The position numbers were made by a program, and so were the translations under genes. Of a stretch of DNA of 5,065 bases, positions 1-5,065 are shown piece after piece (position 1 is the stretch's first letter; the number at the start of each line of letters is the position of its first letter). The notes beneath the pieces were generated by a model. The model saw only the letters and a list, made by a program, of their open reading frames with translations. It had not been told where the DNA came from and searched no databases. This DNA is from Actinomycetota bacterium. Lineage in GTDB: Bacteria; Actinomycetota; Thermoleophilia; Gaiellales; Gaiellaceae. The stretch is from NCBI GenBank assembly GCA_013813345.1, contig JACCRW010000262.1:1-5065 (forward strand). Reading direction: 5' to 3'.

Positions 1-1
1 C

Positions 2-1183
2 GACCCCGCGCTCCTCTGGTTCCCCGGGATCACGCACTGGCCGATCGAGGCCCTCGGCCCGCACCGCTACGTGGAGGCGCCGATCTACCACACCGACCTC
101 CTGCTCAATCCGCTCGAGCGCCGCCGCGAGAAGTCCAGTCGCTACGAGCGCGTGCTTCCCGGCAAGCGGGTCGCCGGCCTGCCGCTCAACCACGCCTACT
201 ACTTGCCGGAGGATCGGATCGGGATCGCACTTGCGTCCGTGCCCGATGAGGATGCTGCGCAGATCGAGGCGGCGCTCGCCGAGGATCCCTGGGGCGAGCC
301 GGCATCTCCCCCGGACGGCCTCCGCCGCGCCACGCGGGCCGAGGTGGATCTGCACTGGCACGGGCGGCCTGCGACACCGGAGCTGTATCGCGCCTGCATG
401 CGCCCGCTTCGAGATCGGCTCTCGCTCGCTGCCCGCGAGACCGCCGCGCTCGACGTCACGGTCGCGAACGAGGGCACGCACACCTGGCCGCCGGGAACGC
501 TCGGATGGCCGCAGATTCGCGTCAGCTACCGCTGGCGAGGAGCGGACGGAAGCGTCGTCGTCGAGGACGGGCTGCGGACGCCGTTTCCACACGCGGTTCG
601 CCCCGGCGAGACCGCGCTCGTCCCGGTCGACGTGACGGCGCCCGCGCGGCCCGGCTCCTACGTGCTCGAGCTCGACCTCTTGCATGAGCACGTGCGCTGG
701 TTCGGCGCTCCGGTCACGCTGGGCGTGGAGGTCGCGCCGCAACCGCTCGTCCTGCTGGCCGGGGCCGATGAGGGGGCGCTCGCCGATCTCGCCGCCGCGG
801 TCTGCGAGGCCGTCCCCGGAGTCGAGCCGGCCTACGTCGGCGCGGCGAACGGCAACGAGGGCTACCGCTCGGTGCCGGGCGCGCGCCGTTACGTGCTCGA
901 AGGCGGCGGCACCTCGCGGCCGGCCATCCTCTGGCGCGCCGCGCGGCTGCTCGTGAACGCGCGGCGGCAGCGCCGAGGCGGTCGACCGACCGTCGCGGAC
1001 GAGTTCCTCGAGCCGTTCGCGGAGGTCGGGCTCGTGCTCGACCTCGGCCGGCTGGAGGGACGACGCCAGCGCTTCCAGCACCGCGCCGCGATGCGGGCGG
1101 CCCGCACGCTCGGGATCCCGGTCGTCCAGGTCTCCGGCACCGAGGAGGCACTCGCGGCCGCCGGGAAGACGATGCCGCGGTGA
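2..1183 (+). CDS. Glycosyltransferase-like protein with Ig-like domain, 3' part only (5' end outside window)
   Basis: The reading frame is open from base 2 to the TGA at 1181-1183 and gives 393 visible residues. A GTG at 71 could be taken as a start, but it lies inside what looks like conserved protein (HRYVEAPIYHTDLLLNP) and has no ribosome binding site, so I treat the gene as truncated by the window edge. Visible regions, counted from the GTG at 71: residues 1-55 resemble the C-terminal end of family-2 glycosyltransferases (APIYHTDLLLNPLERRREK, then a Tyr/Pro-rich stretch). Residues 55-113 are a linker. About residues 114-221 form an Ig-like beta-sandwich with NEGTHTWPPG, VSYRW, EDGLRT, RPGET and PGSYVLELDLLHE. 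Residues 222-370 form a mixed alpha/beta region with hydrophobic strands (PLVLLAGAD, LVLDLGRL, IPVVQVSG) that I cannot name. The likely role is cytoplasmic sugar transfer in polysaccharide assembly; the catalytic GT-A core is not in the window, so this is an inference. The stop codon overlaps the start of the downstream epimerase gene. Confidence 0.75.
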   Translation, partial: DPALLWFPGITHWPIEALGPHRYVEAPIYHTDLLLNPLERRREKSSRYERVLPGKRVAGLPLNHAYYLPEDRIGIALASVPDEDAAQIEAALAEDPWGEPASPPDGLRRATRAEVDLHWHGRPATPELYRACMRPLRDRLSLAARETAALDVTVANEGTHTWPPGTLGWPQIRVSYRWRGADGSVVVEDGLRTPFPHAVRPGETALVPVDVTAPARPGSYVLELDLLHEHVRWFGAPVTLGVEVAPQPLVLLAGADEGALADLAAAVCEAVPGVEPAYVGAANGNEGYRSVPGARRYVLEGGGTSRPAILWRAARLLVNARRQRRGGRPTVADEFLEPFAEVGLVLDLGRLEGRRQRFQHRAAMRAARTLGIPVVQVSGTEEALAAAGKTMPR

Positions 1184-2199
1184 CGTCGGTGCTACCGGCC
1201 GAGCTTGCGGGCCGGCTCCGCGGCCGCACCGTCCTCATCACCGGCGGCCTCGGCTTCATCGGCTCCAACCTCGCCTTCGCGCTCGTCGATGCCGGCTGTG
1301 ACGTCACGCTCGTCGACGCCCTCGTGTCCGGCCACGGCGGCAATCCGGCGAACGTCGAGGGTCTCGACGAGGTTCAGGTTGTTCGTGCCGATCTCCGCGA
1401 CTCCGATCGGCTCGCGCCGCTCGTCGAGCGCGCCGAGCTCCTCTTCAACCTCGCCGGCCAGACGAGCCATCTCGACTCGATGGAGGATCCGTTCGGGGAC
1501 CTCGAGCTCAACTGCGGGGCGCAGCTCGCGCTGCTGGAGACCTGCCGGCGTCGTAACCCGGACGCGCGAATCGTCTTCGCCGGCACGCGCCAGGTGTACG
1601 GCCGTCCGCGGGCGCTGCCGGTCTCCGAGGAGCATCCCGTCGAGCCGGTCGACGTCAACGGGATCCACAAGCTCGCCGCGGAGTGGTACCACCTCCTCTA
1701 CGGCCGCCTGTACGGTCCCACCGTCAGCGTCCTCCGGCTGACGAACACTTACGGCCCGCGGATGCGCGTCCGCGACGCCCGCCAGACGTTCCTCGGGATC
1801 TGGATCAAGCAGCTGCTGACGGGCGAGCGCGTCCAGATCTACGGGGACGGCTCGCAGCGGCGGGACTTCACCTACGTGGACGACGCCGTGCGGGCGCTCT
1901 GCCTCGCGGTCGTCGACGACGCGGTCGCGGGCGAGATCCTCAACGTCGGCTCGCGCGAGCCCGTCAGCCTGCTCGAGCTCGCGGAGCGGCTCGTCGTCCT
2001 TAACGGCGGCGGCGCGTACGACCTCGTCCCGTTCCCGCCCGACCGGCTCGCGATCGACATCGGCGACTACTTCGCGGACTCGTCCAAGCTCGAGCAGCGT
2101 CTCGGCTGGTCGCCCGAGGTCGAGCTCGACGACGGGCTCCGCCGGACGCTCGAGTACTTCCGCGTCCACGGCGAGCGCTACTGGGGCGGAGCGGAGTGA
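1180..2199 (+). CDS. NAD-dependent sugar epimerase/dehydratase (extended SDR)
   Basis: The product has 339 residues, normal for extended short-chain dehydrogenases acting on nucleotide sugars. It has the Rossmann motif TGGLGFIG at residues 21-28 and an Asp at 46 after the second strand, which favours NAD over NADP. NLAGQTSH (90-97) follows the fourth strand. AGTRQVYG (134-141) supplies the active-site Thr136. RLTNTYGPR (186-194) and GDGSQRRDFTYVDD (222-235) are typical substrate-domain motifs, and NVGSREPVSLLELAE is the usual C-terminal motif. The catalytic YxxxK position reads N160-G-I-H-K164, so the Tyr is replaced by Asn. From memory the same NGI(N/H)K form occurs in related epimerase-like proteins, so it is probably a subfamily trait and not damage, but the exact reaction is uncertain (4-epimerisation, dehydration or another NAD-dependent step). 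The GTG start at 1180 overlaps the upstream stop as GTGA. A weak GGGAAG lies 11 bases upstream. The sugar aminotransferase follows directly, which fits a modified-sugar pathway. Confidence 0.93.
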   Translation: MTSVLPAELAGRLRGRTVLITGGLGFIGSNLAFALVDAGCDVTLVDALVSGHGGNPANVEGLDEVQVVRADLRDSDRLAPLVERAELLFNLAGQTSHLDSMEDPFGDLELNCGAQLALLETCRRRNPDARIVFAGTRQVYGRPRALPVSEEHPVEPVDVNGIHKLAAEWYHLLYGRLYGPTVSVLRLTNTYGPRMRVRDARQTFLGIWIKQLLTGERVQIYGDGSQRRDFTYVDDAVRALCLAVVDDAVAGEILNVGSREPVSLLELAERLVVLNGGGAYDLVPFPPDRLAIDIGDYFADSSKLEQRLGWSPEVELDDGLRRTLEYFRVHGERYWGGAE

Positions 2200-3296
2200 C
2201 GGTTCCGTTCCTCGACCTGCGGCGGCAGAACGAGGAGTTGCGCGGTGAGCTCGACGCCGTCTACGCACGTGTGCTCGACAGCGGCGTCTTCCTCGGCGGG
2301 GCGGAGGTGAGCGCGTTCGAGGAGGAGCTCGCCGCCTGGTGCGGTGCGCGCGAGGCGGTCGCCGTCGCGTCGGGCACGGACGCCCTCGAGCTCGCGCTGC
2401 GCGCCGTCGGCGTCGGCGTCGAGCCCGGCGACGAGGTGATTACGGCGGCGAGCACGTGCGTTCCGACGGTCGCGGCGATCGTGGCCGCGGGCGGCACGCC
2501 GGTCCTCGCCGACATCGATCCCGTCACGTACACCCTCGATCTCGATTCGGTGCTGGAAGCCTGCCGCCCGCGCACGCGCGCACTCGTTCCCGTTCACCTC
2601 TACGGACAGTGCGCCGACCTCGGGCCGCTGCTCGAGCTCGCGCGCGACCGCGGTCTCGCGGTCGTGGACGACGCGGCGCAGGCGCACGGCGCGGAGCTCG
2701 GCGGCCGGCGCGTCGGCGGGCTCTGCGACGCAACCGCATTCAGCTTCTACCCGACGAAGAACCTGGGCGCCCTCGGGGACGGCGGCGCGGTCGTGACCGA
2801 CGACGCGGGCGTTGCGGCCCGAGTCCGGCGGCTCCGGTCGTACGGCGAGGACGAGCGCTACCGCTCGATCGAGTTCGGCCGGAACAGCCGGCTCGACGCG
2901 CTTCAGGCGGCGGTGCTGCGCCTGAAGTTGCCGCGCCTCGAGGGCTGGAACGAGCGACGGCGCGAGCTGGCCGCAGGCTACGGCCGCCTGCTGGCGGAGT
3001 CCGAGCTCACGCTCCCCACGGAGGCGCCCGGCACCCGACACGCGTGGCATCTCTACGTCGTCCGGGCTCGCGAGCGCGAGCCCCTCCGGGCGGCGCTCGC
3101 GACGCGAGGGATCGAGACGCTCGTCCACTATCCTCGCGCCTTGCACGAGCATCCGGCATACGGCGCGCTCGCTCGGCCGGGTCTCGAGCGCAGCGAGGAG
3201 CTCGCGCGCGAGGCTTTGAGCTTGCCGCTCTACCCTCAGCTCGAGGACGACGAGGTCGACCGGGTCTGCGCGGCGCTCGACGAGGTGCTTGTGTGA
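2196..3296 (+). CDS. DegT/DnrJ/EryC1/StrS-family PLP-dependent sugar aminotransferase
   Basis: The product has 366 residues, the usual length for this fold-type I aminotransferase family, which aminates keto-sugars linked to nucleotides using Glu or Gln as donor. The N terminus VPFLDLRRQNEEL is typical of the family. SGTDALELAL (59-68) is the phosphate-binding segment. GDEVITAASTCVPT (78-91) and the strand ending in ADID precede the DDAAQAHGA motif (158-166), in which Asp159 should pair with the PLP pyridine nitrogen. FSFYPTKNLGALGDGG (182-197) contains the Schiff-base Lys188. GRNSRLDALQAA (228-239) is the conserved dimer and substrate segment. All expected catalytic residues are present, so it should be active. 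The start is GTG at 2196, overlapping the epimerase stop as GTGA, with GGAG 4 bases upstream inside the preceding gene. It resembles enzymes that make 3-amino or 4-amino deoxysugars (FdtB, QdtB or PseC-like), but sequence alone does not settle the substrate. Its position after an SDR supports use of the SDR product or a shared intermediate. Confidence 0.95.
   Translation: MTVPFLDLRRQNEELRGELDAVYARVLDSGVFLGGAEVSAFEEELAAWCGAREAVAVASGTDALELALRAVGVGVEPGDEVITAASTCVPTVAAIVAAGGTPVLADIDPVTYTLDLDSVLEACRPRTRALVPVHLYGQCADLGPLLELARDRGLAVVDDAAQAHGAELGGRRVGGLCDATAFSFYPTKNLGALGDGGAVVTDDAGVAARVRRLRSYGEDERYRSIEFGRNSRLDALQAAVLRLKLPRLEGWNERRRELAAGYGRLLAESELTLPTEAPGTRHAWHLYVVRAREREPLRAALATRGIETLVHYPRALHEHPAYGALARPGLERSEELAREALSLPLYPQLEDDEVDRVCAALDEVLV
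3282..3287 (+). promoter_or_regulatory. Ribosome binding site for the methyltransferase gene
   Basis: GAGGTG lies 5 bases before the GTG at 3293 and is embedded in the last codons of the aminotransferase. It is the best Shine-Dalgarno match of the operon junctions. It supports choosing GTG 3293 as the start, even though the frame stays open for more than 900 bases upstream. Confidence 0.65.
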
Positions 3297-4240
3297 GCCT
3301 CCGCTGGAAGCTGAAGTGGGTCGTCAAAGCGGTGACGCCGCCGATCCTCCTCCTGCTCGTCAAGGTGATCTCGATCAAGCTCGGCCTGCGGAGACCGGAC
3401 GAGCAGCCGGAGCACCCGCCGCCTGCGCCCGAGCCGGACGCAGACGCGGAGTGGGAGTTCGTTCCCGAGGGTTGGGCCCGGACCGCGACCGATGCGAGCG
3501 TGAAGGGCTGGGACGTCGAGGCGGTCGCCGCCGCCTACCGCGAGAAGTGGCCGCGCTTCCTCCGGGCGATCGACGGCGCCCGACCGCTCGGCGTCTATCA
3601 CGAGGTCGCCGCCGGCGACGAGGTCGAGGGCGAGGACGCGGCCGCGCACAACCTCGTGCTCAGCTTCGCGTACGTCGCCGCTCTCGCCGCCCACGGGAAG
3701 GAGCGTCTGACGTTCCTCGACTGGGGCGGCGGCCTCGGCCACTACGGCGCGATCGCCCGCGCCATCCTGCCGGTCGAGGTCGACTATCACTGCCGCGAGG
3801 TCGCCCAGACCGTCGCCGCAGCGCGCGAGACCGGCGCCGCCGGCAGGTTCGTCTCCGACGATTCCTGGGCCGACCGAACCTACGATCTTGTGCTGGCGAG
3901 CGGGTCGCTTCAGTACGCCGAGGACTGGTGCGCCCAGCTCACCGACCTCAGCCGGGTCTGCAGCGGCTATCTCTACGTGACGAGGCTCCCGTATGCCCGC
4001 TCGGCCCCGTCGTTCCACATCCTCCAGCGCGCCTACCGGTACGGCTACGAGACCGAGTACGTCGGCTGGGTCGTCAACCGCGAGGAGCTGCTCGATTGCG
4101 CCGCGAAGCTCGGGTTCGTGCTCGAGCGAGAGCTCGTGCTCGACGCGTGGCTCTCGGCGCCTGGCGCGCCGGAAGACCCGATCGGGCACCGCGGCTTTCT
4201 CTTCAGCGTTGGCGGCGCCGGCGGGGAAGTTGCAGCCTGA
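3293..4240 (+). CDS. SAM-dependent methyltransferase, TIGR04325-like
   Basis: The product has 315 residues. Residues 1-33 are basic and hydrophobic (RWKLKWVVKAV, then PPILLLLVKVISIKLGL) and may anchor the protein to the inner face of the membrane. A Pro/Glu/Asp-rich linker follows (36-52). WEFVPEGW (54-61) and GW at 72-73, with the following YREKWPRFL, resemble the N-terminal signature of the TIGR04325 (LIC12133) methyltransferase family, which is common in surface-polysaccharide clusters. The SAM-binding motif I is FLDWGGGLGHYG (141-152). YHCREV (165-170) follows the second strand, and YDLVLASGSLQY (197-208) is the motif IV/post-motif strand region. The product likely methylates a sugar or glycan intermediate, but the acceptor is unknown. 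The GTG start at 3293 overlaps the aminotransferase stop (GTGA). The frame is open back to about 2339, but that upstream part reads as an Arg-rich shadow of the aminotransferase gene. The last 38 bases overlap the convergent gene on the minus strand. Confidence 0.85.
   Translation: MSLRWKLKWVVKAVTPPILLLLVKVISIKLGLRRPDEQPEHPPPAPEPDADAEWEFVPEGWARTATDASVKGWDVEAVAAAYREKWPRFLRAIDGARPLGVYHEVAAGDEVEGEDAAAHNLVLSFAYVAALAAHGKERLTFLDWGGGLGHYGAIARAILPVEVDYHCREVAQTVAAARETGAAGRFVSDDSWADRTYDLVLASGSLQYAEDWCAQLTDLSRVCSGYLYVTRLPYARSAPSFHILQRAYRYGYETEYVGWVVNREELLDCAAKLGFVLERELVLDAWLSAPGAPEDPIGHRGFLFSVGGAGGEVAA
4203..4240. other. Convergent 3' overlap of two coding regions (38 bases)
   Basis: The methyltransferase stop (TGA at 4238-4240, plus strand) lies beyond the stop of the facing gene (TGA at 4205-4203, minus strand). 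The 38 shared bases encode the Gly/Ala-rich tail of the methyltransferase and the Arg-rich tail LPRRRRQR of the facing protein. There is no room for a terminator between the genes, and I see no hairpin followed by a T-run on either side, so transcripts probably run into each other. Confidence 0.85.
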
Positions 4241-5015
4241 TCCGGCCGTCGAAGAGCCAGGTGTCGTCGGTCGGCTCGTAGGCGGGCAGGCCGGAGCGCT
4301 CGGTGGGATCGAGCCCCGCGAGCAGGGAGGGAAGAAGGAGGGGGTGCGGGAAGGCGGGGTTGCGCCCGCCGCCCGGCGCCCAGGGTCGCAGCGACCGCTC
4401 CGACGACTCGATTGACCCGCCCACCGCCGCGAACCCCTCGGCATGCGCGTCGAGGAGGCGCCGCGACCAGTCGGGGGCGGGGATCGCGCCCGCAAGGAGA
4501 TGGGCGACCGCGGCCGGCTCGTCGGCCACGAGCGGCTCCTCCTGGCCGGCGAGTGCGGCGGCGGTTCGCTCATCAGACCCGCCGCTGAGCGCGACGCCGA
4601 GCCTTCGCGCGTCGATTCGCGGCCGAACCTCCACGTCGAGCTCGAGCGGGCTGACCCCGACGTCGCCCCACCAGAAGCGGAACTCCTCGAGAAAGTCGAA
4701 TGCGAGCCGGTAGCGGCCGGGCGGCTGGGGAATCCCGACGGCGAGCTCGAGCTCGGCTGTCTCACCGGGCGCGATCGGACGCTCGAGCGCAGTCCGCAAG
4801 CCGTCCCACACGATCGGGTTGCCGCGGCCGTCGAGCCAGTGATACGAGGCCAGCACGCCGGTCGGAGCGCGCGCCCGCCAGGTGGCGGAGCCGGCGTTCT
4901 GGAGCCGCAGCCGCGCGGTTCCCTTCGTGCCCGCTCGGAGCTCCGGCAGCTCGTAACCGAGCCAGCGGACCGCGAGCGGGCCGGCCGACACGGGATGCTC
5001 GCCGACGCGATTCAT
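4203..5015 (-). CDS. Ig-like domain protein of unknown function, polysaccharide-locus associated
   Basis: The product has 270 residues, starting at ATG 5015-5013 and ending at TGA 4205-4203. No signal peptide or membrane segment is seen, so it is probably cytoplasmic. Residues about 15-131 form an Ig-like beta-sandwich with LQNAGSATW (38-46), ASYHWLDG (56-63), VWDGLRT (69-75), APGETAEL and PGRYRLAFDFLEE. This matches, motif by motif, the Ig-like domain of the truncated glycosyltransferase-like protein at the left of the window. Residues 135-263 are a second region with LLDAHAEGFAAVGGSIE (187-203), RPWAPGGGRNPAFPHPLLLPSLLAG and DDTWLFDGRIRL (250-261). It looks conserved (many Gly, Pro, Trp, His) but I cannot assign it to a named family. 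The last residues, PRRRRQR, come from the overlap with the methyltransferase gene. No clear ribosome binding site is seen. The gene is real by domain content; its function is unknown. A glycan-binding or glycan-length role is conceivable only by analogy to Ig-like domains in polysaccharide export proteins. Confidence 0.82.
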   Translation of the reverse strand: MNRVGEHPVSAGPLAVRWLGYELPELRAGTKGTARLRLQNAGSATWRARAPTGVLASYHWLDGRGNPIVWDGLRTALERPIAPGETAELELAVGIPQPPGRYRLAFDFLEEFRFWWGDVGVSPLELDVEVRPRIDARRLGVALSGGSDERTAAALAGQEEPLVADEPAAVAHLLAGAIPAPDWSRRLLDAHAEGFAAVGGSIESSERSLRPWAPGGGRNPAFPHPLLLPSLLAGLDPTERSGLPAYEPTDDTWLFDGRIRLQLPRRRRQR

Positions 5016-5036
5016 GGCGCAGCTAGCCTACTTCGC
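5016..5036. promoter_or_regulatory. Divergent promoter region with near-symmetric -10-like element
   Basis: The 21 bases between the minus-strand ATG (5015) and the plus-strand GTG (5037) contain TAGCCTA at 5024-5030. Read on the plus strand, TAGCCT fits the TANNNT -10 pattern and ends 7 bases before the GTG, the spacing expected for a leaderless transcript. Read on the minus strand, TAGGCT also fits and ends 9 bases before the ATG. No good -35 is visible on either side; CCGACG at 5002-5007 is at most a half match for the plus direction. Neither gene has a convincing Shine-Dalgarno sequence, which supports leaderless or near-leaderless starts. This is a prediction from sequence pattern only. 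Confidence 0.4.
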
Positions 5037-5065
5037 GTGTCCGAGGCCCCCCTGCTCGTCCGTGC
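5037..5065 (+). CDS. Start of a divergent gene, truncated by window end
   Basis: GTG at 5037 opens a frame reading M-S-E-A-P-L-L-V-R with no stop to the window end. The N-terminal pattern (MSEAP, then LLVR) looks like a genuine protein start. It would fit, for example, a cytoplasmic ATPase of an ABC transporter or a glycosyltransferase, but nine residues cannot identify a family. A possible -10 element (TAGCCT, 5024-5029) lies 7 bases upstream. The alternative is that the window simply ends in a longer intergenic region. Confidence 0.5.

Noticed and set aside
71..73. GTG at 71 as the true start of the first gene
   Set aside because: The frame is open to the window edge, the residues before it (FPGITHWPIEALGPHRY) look like continuous protein, and there is no ribosome binding site.
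1192..2268. 358-residue open frame on the minus strand opposite the SDR gene
   Set aside because: It is antisense to a gene with clear conserved motifs. The translation is low-complexity (Arg/Ala/Val/Glu) with no recognisable domain.
2178..3152. 324-residue open frame on the minus strand opposite the aminotransferase gene
   Set aside because: This is a codon-bias shadow of the aminotransferase gene; no motif, ribosome binding site or family resemblance.
2339..3292. Possible long N-terminal extension of the methyltransferase (633-residue frame from 2339)
   Set aside because: The upstream 318 residues are an Arg-rich out-of-frame reading of the aminotransferase. GTG 3293 has a good ribosome binding site and gives the expected N terminus.
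4203..4260. GC-rich GGCGCCGGC stretch as a possible bidirectional terminator
   Set aside because: There is no long stem with a T-run on either strand, and the bases are coding on both strands.
665..4755. Recurrent CTCGAGCTCG-type palindromic words throughout the window
   Set aside because: They occur in frame as Leu-Glu-Leu or Val-Glu-Leu codons and follow from the strong CTC/GAG codon preference. Spacing is irregular and they do not look like a binding-site array.
3236..4765. 509-residue open frame on the minus strand
   Set aside because: It spans the methyltransferase gene and the minus-strand Ig-like gene in a different frame. Its composition (Arg/Ser/Pro-rich, then Glu/Val/Asp-rich) is that of a high-GC shadow, and it shows no domain motifs.

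Overview
The window is a high-GC (roughly 70% by eye), gene-dense bacterial fragment with strong preference for G/C-ending codons, mostly GTG start codons and almost no intergenic DNA. The protein style and the mix of families suggest a high-GC actinobacterium, perhaps a Thermoleophilia-type (Gaiellales/Solirubrobacterales) soil lineage. That placement is an inference from style and has not been tested by a search. The content is a piece of a surface-polysaccharide / sugar-modification locus.

Layout: positions 1-4240 hold four co-directional plus-strand genes. They are (1) the 3' part of a glycosyltransferase-like protein that carries an Ig-like beta-sandwich domain and a further C-terminal domain; (2) an NAD-dependent extended-SDR sugar epimerase/dehydratase; (3) a DegT/DnrJ/EryC1/StrS-type PLP sugar aminotransferase; and (4) a SAM-dependent methyltransferase resembling the TIGR04325 family. 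Each of the three junctions is the same 4-base GTGA overlap (start GTG and stop TGA sharing two bases), so the four genes are almost certainly one translationally coupled operon. Its promoter lies outside the window.

Positions 4203-5015 hold a fifth gene on the minus strand. It converges on the methyltransferase gene and overlaps it by 38 bases at the 3' end. It encodes a 270-residue protein with a second copy of the same Ig-like domain seen in gene 1, followed by a C-terminal region that I do not recognise. A 21-base gap (5016-5036) separates its ATG from a divergent GTG at 5037, which probably starts a sixth gene cut off by the window end. The gap holds a near-symmetric TAGCCTA element that could serve as a -10 box on both strands.

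Working together: the SDR and the aminotransferase would make a nucleotide-linked modified (possibly amino) sugar. The glycosyltransferase would transfer a sugar, and the methyltransferase would modify the product or an intermediate. The Ig-like domain proteins may recognise or position the glycan. No nucleotidyltransferase, 4,6-dehydratase, flippase or ABC exporter is seen inside the window, so the pathway must be completed elsewhere. I see no RNA genes, insertion sequences, CRISPR arrays or convincing intrinsic terminators.
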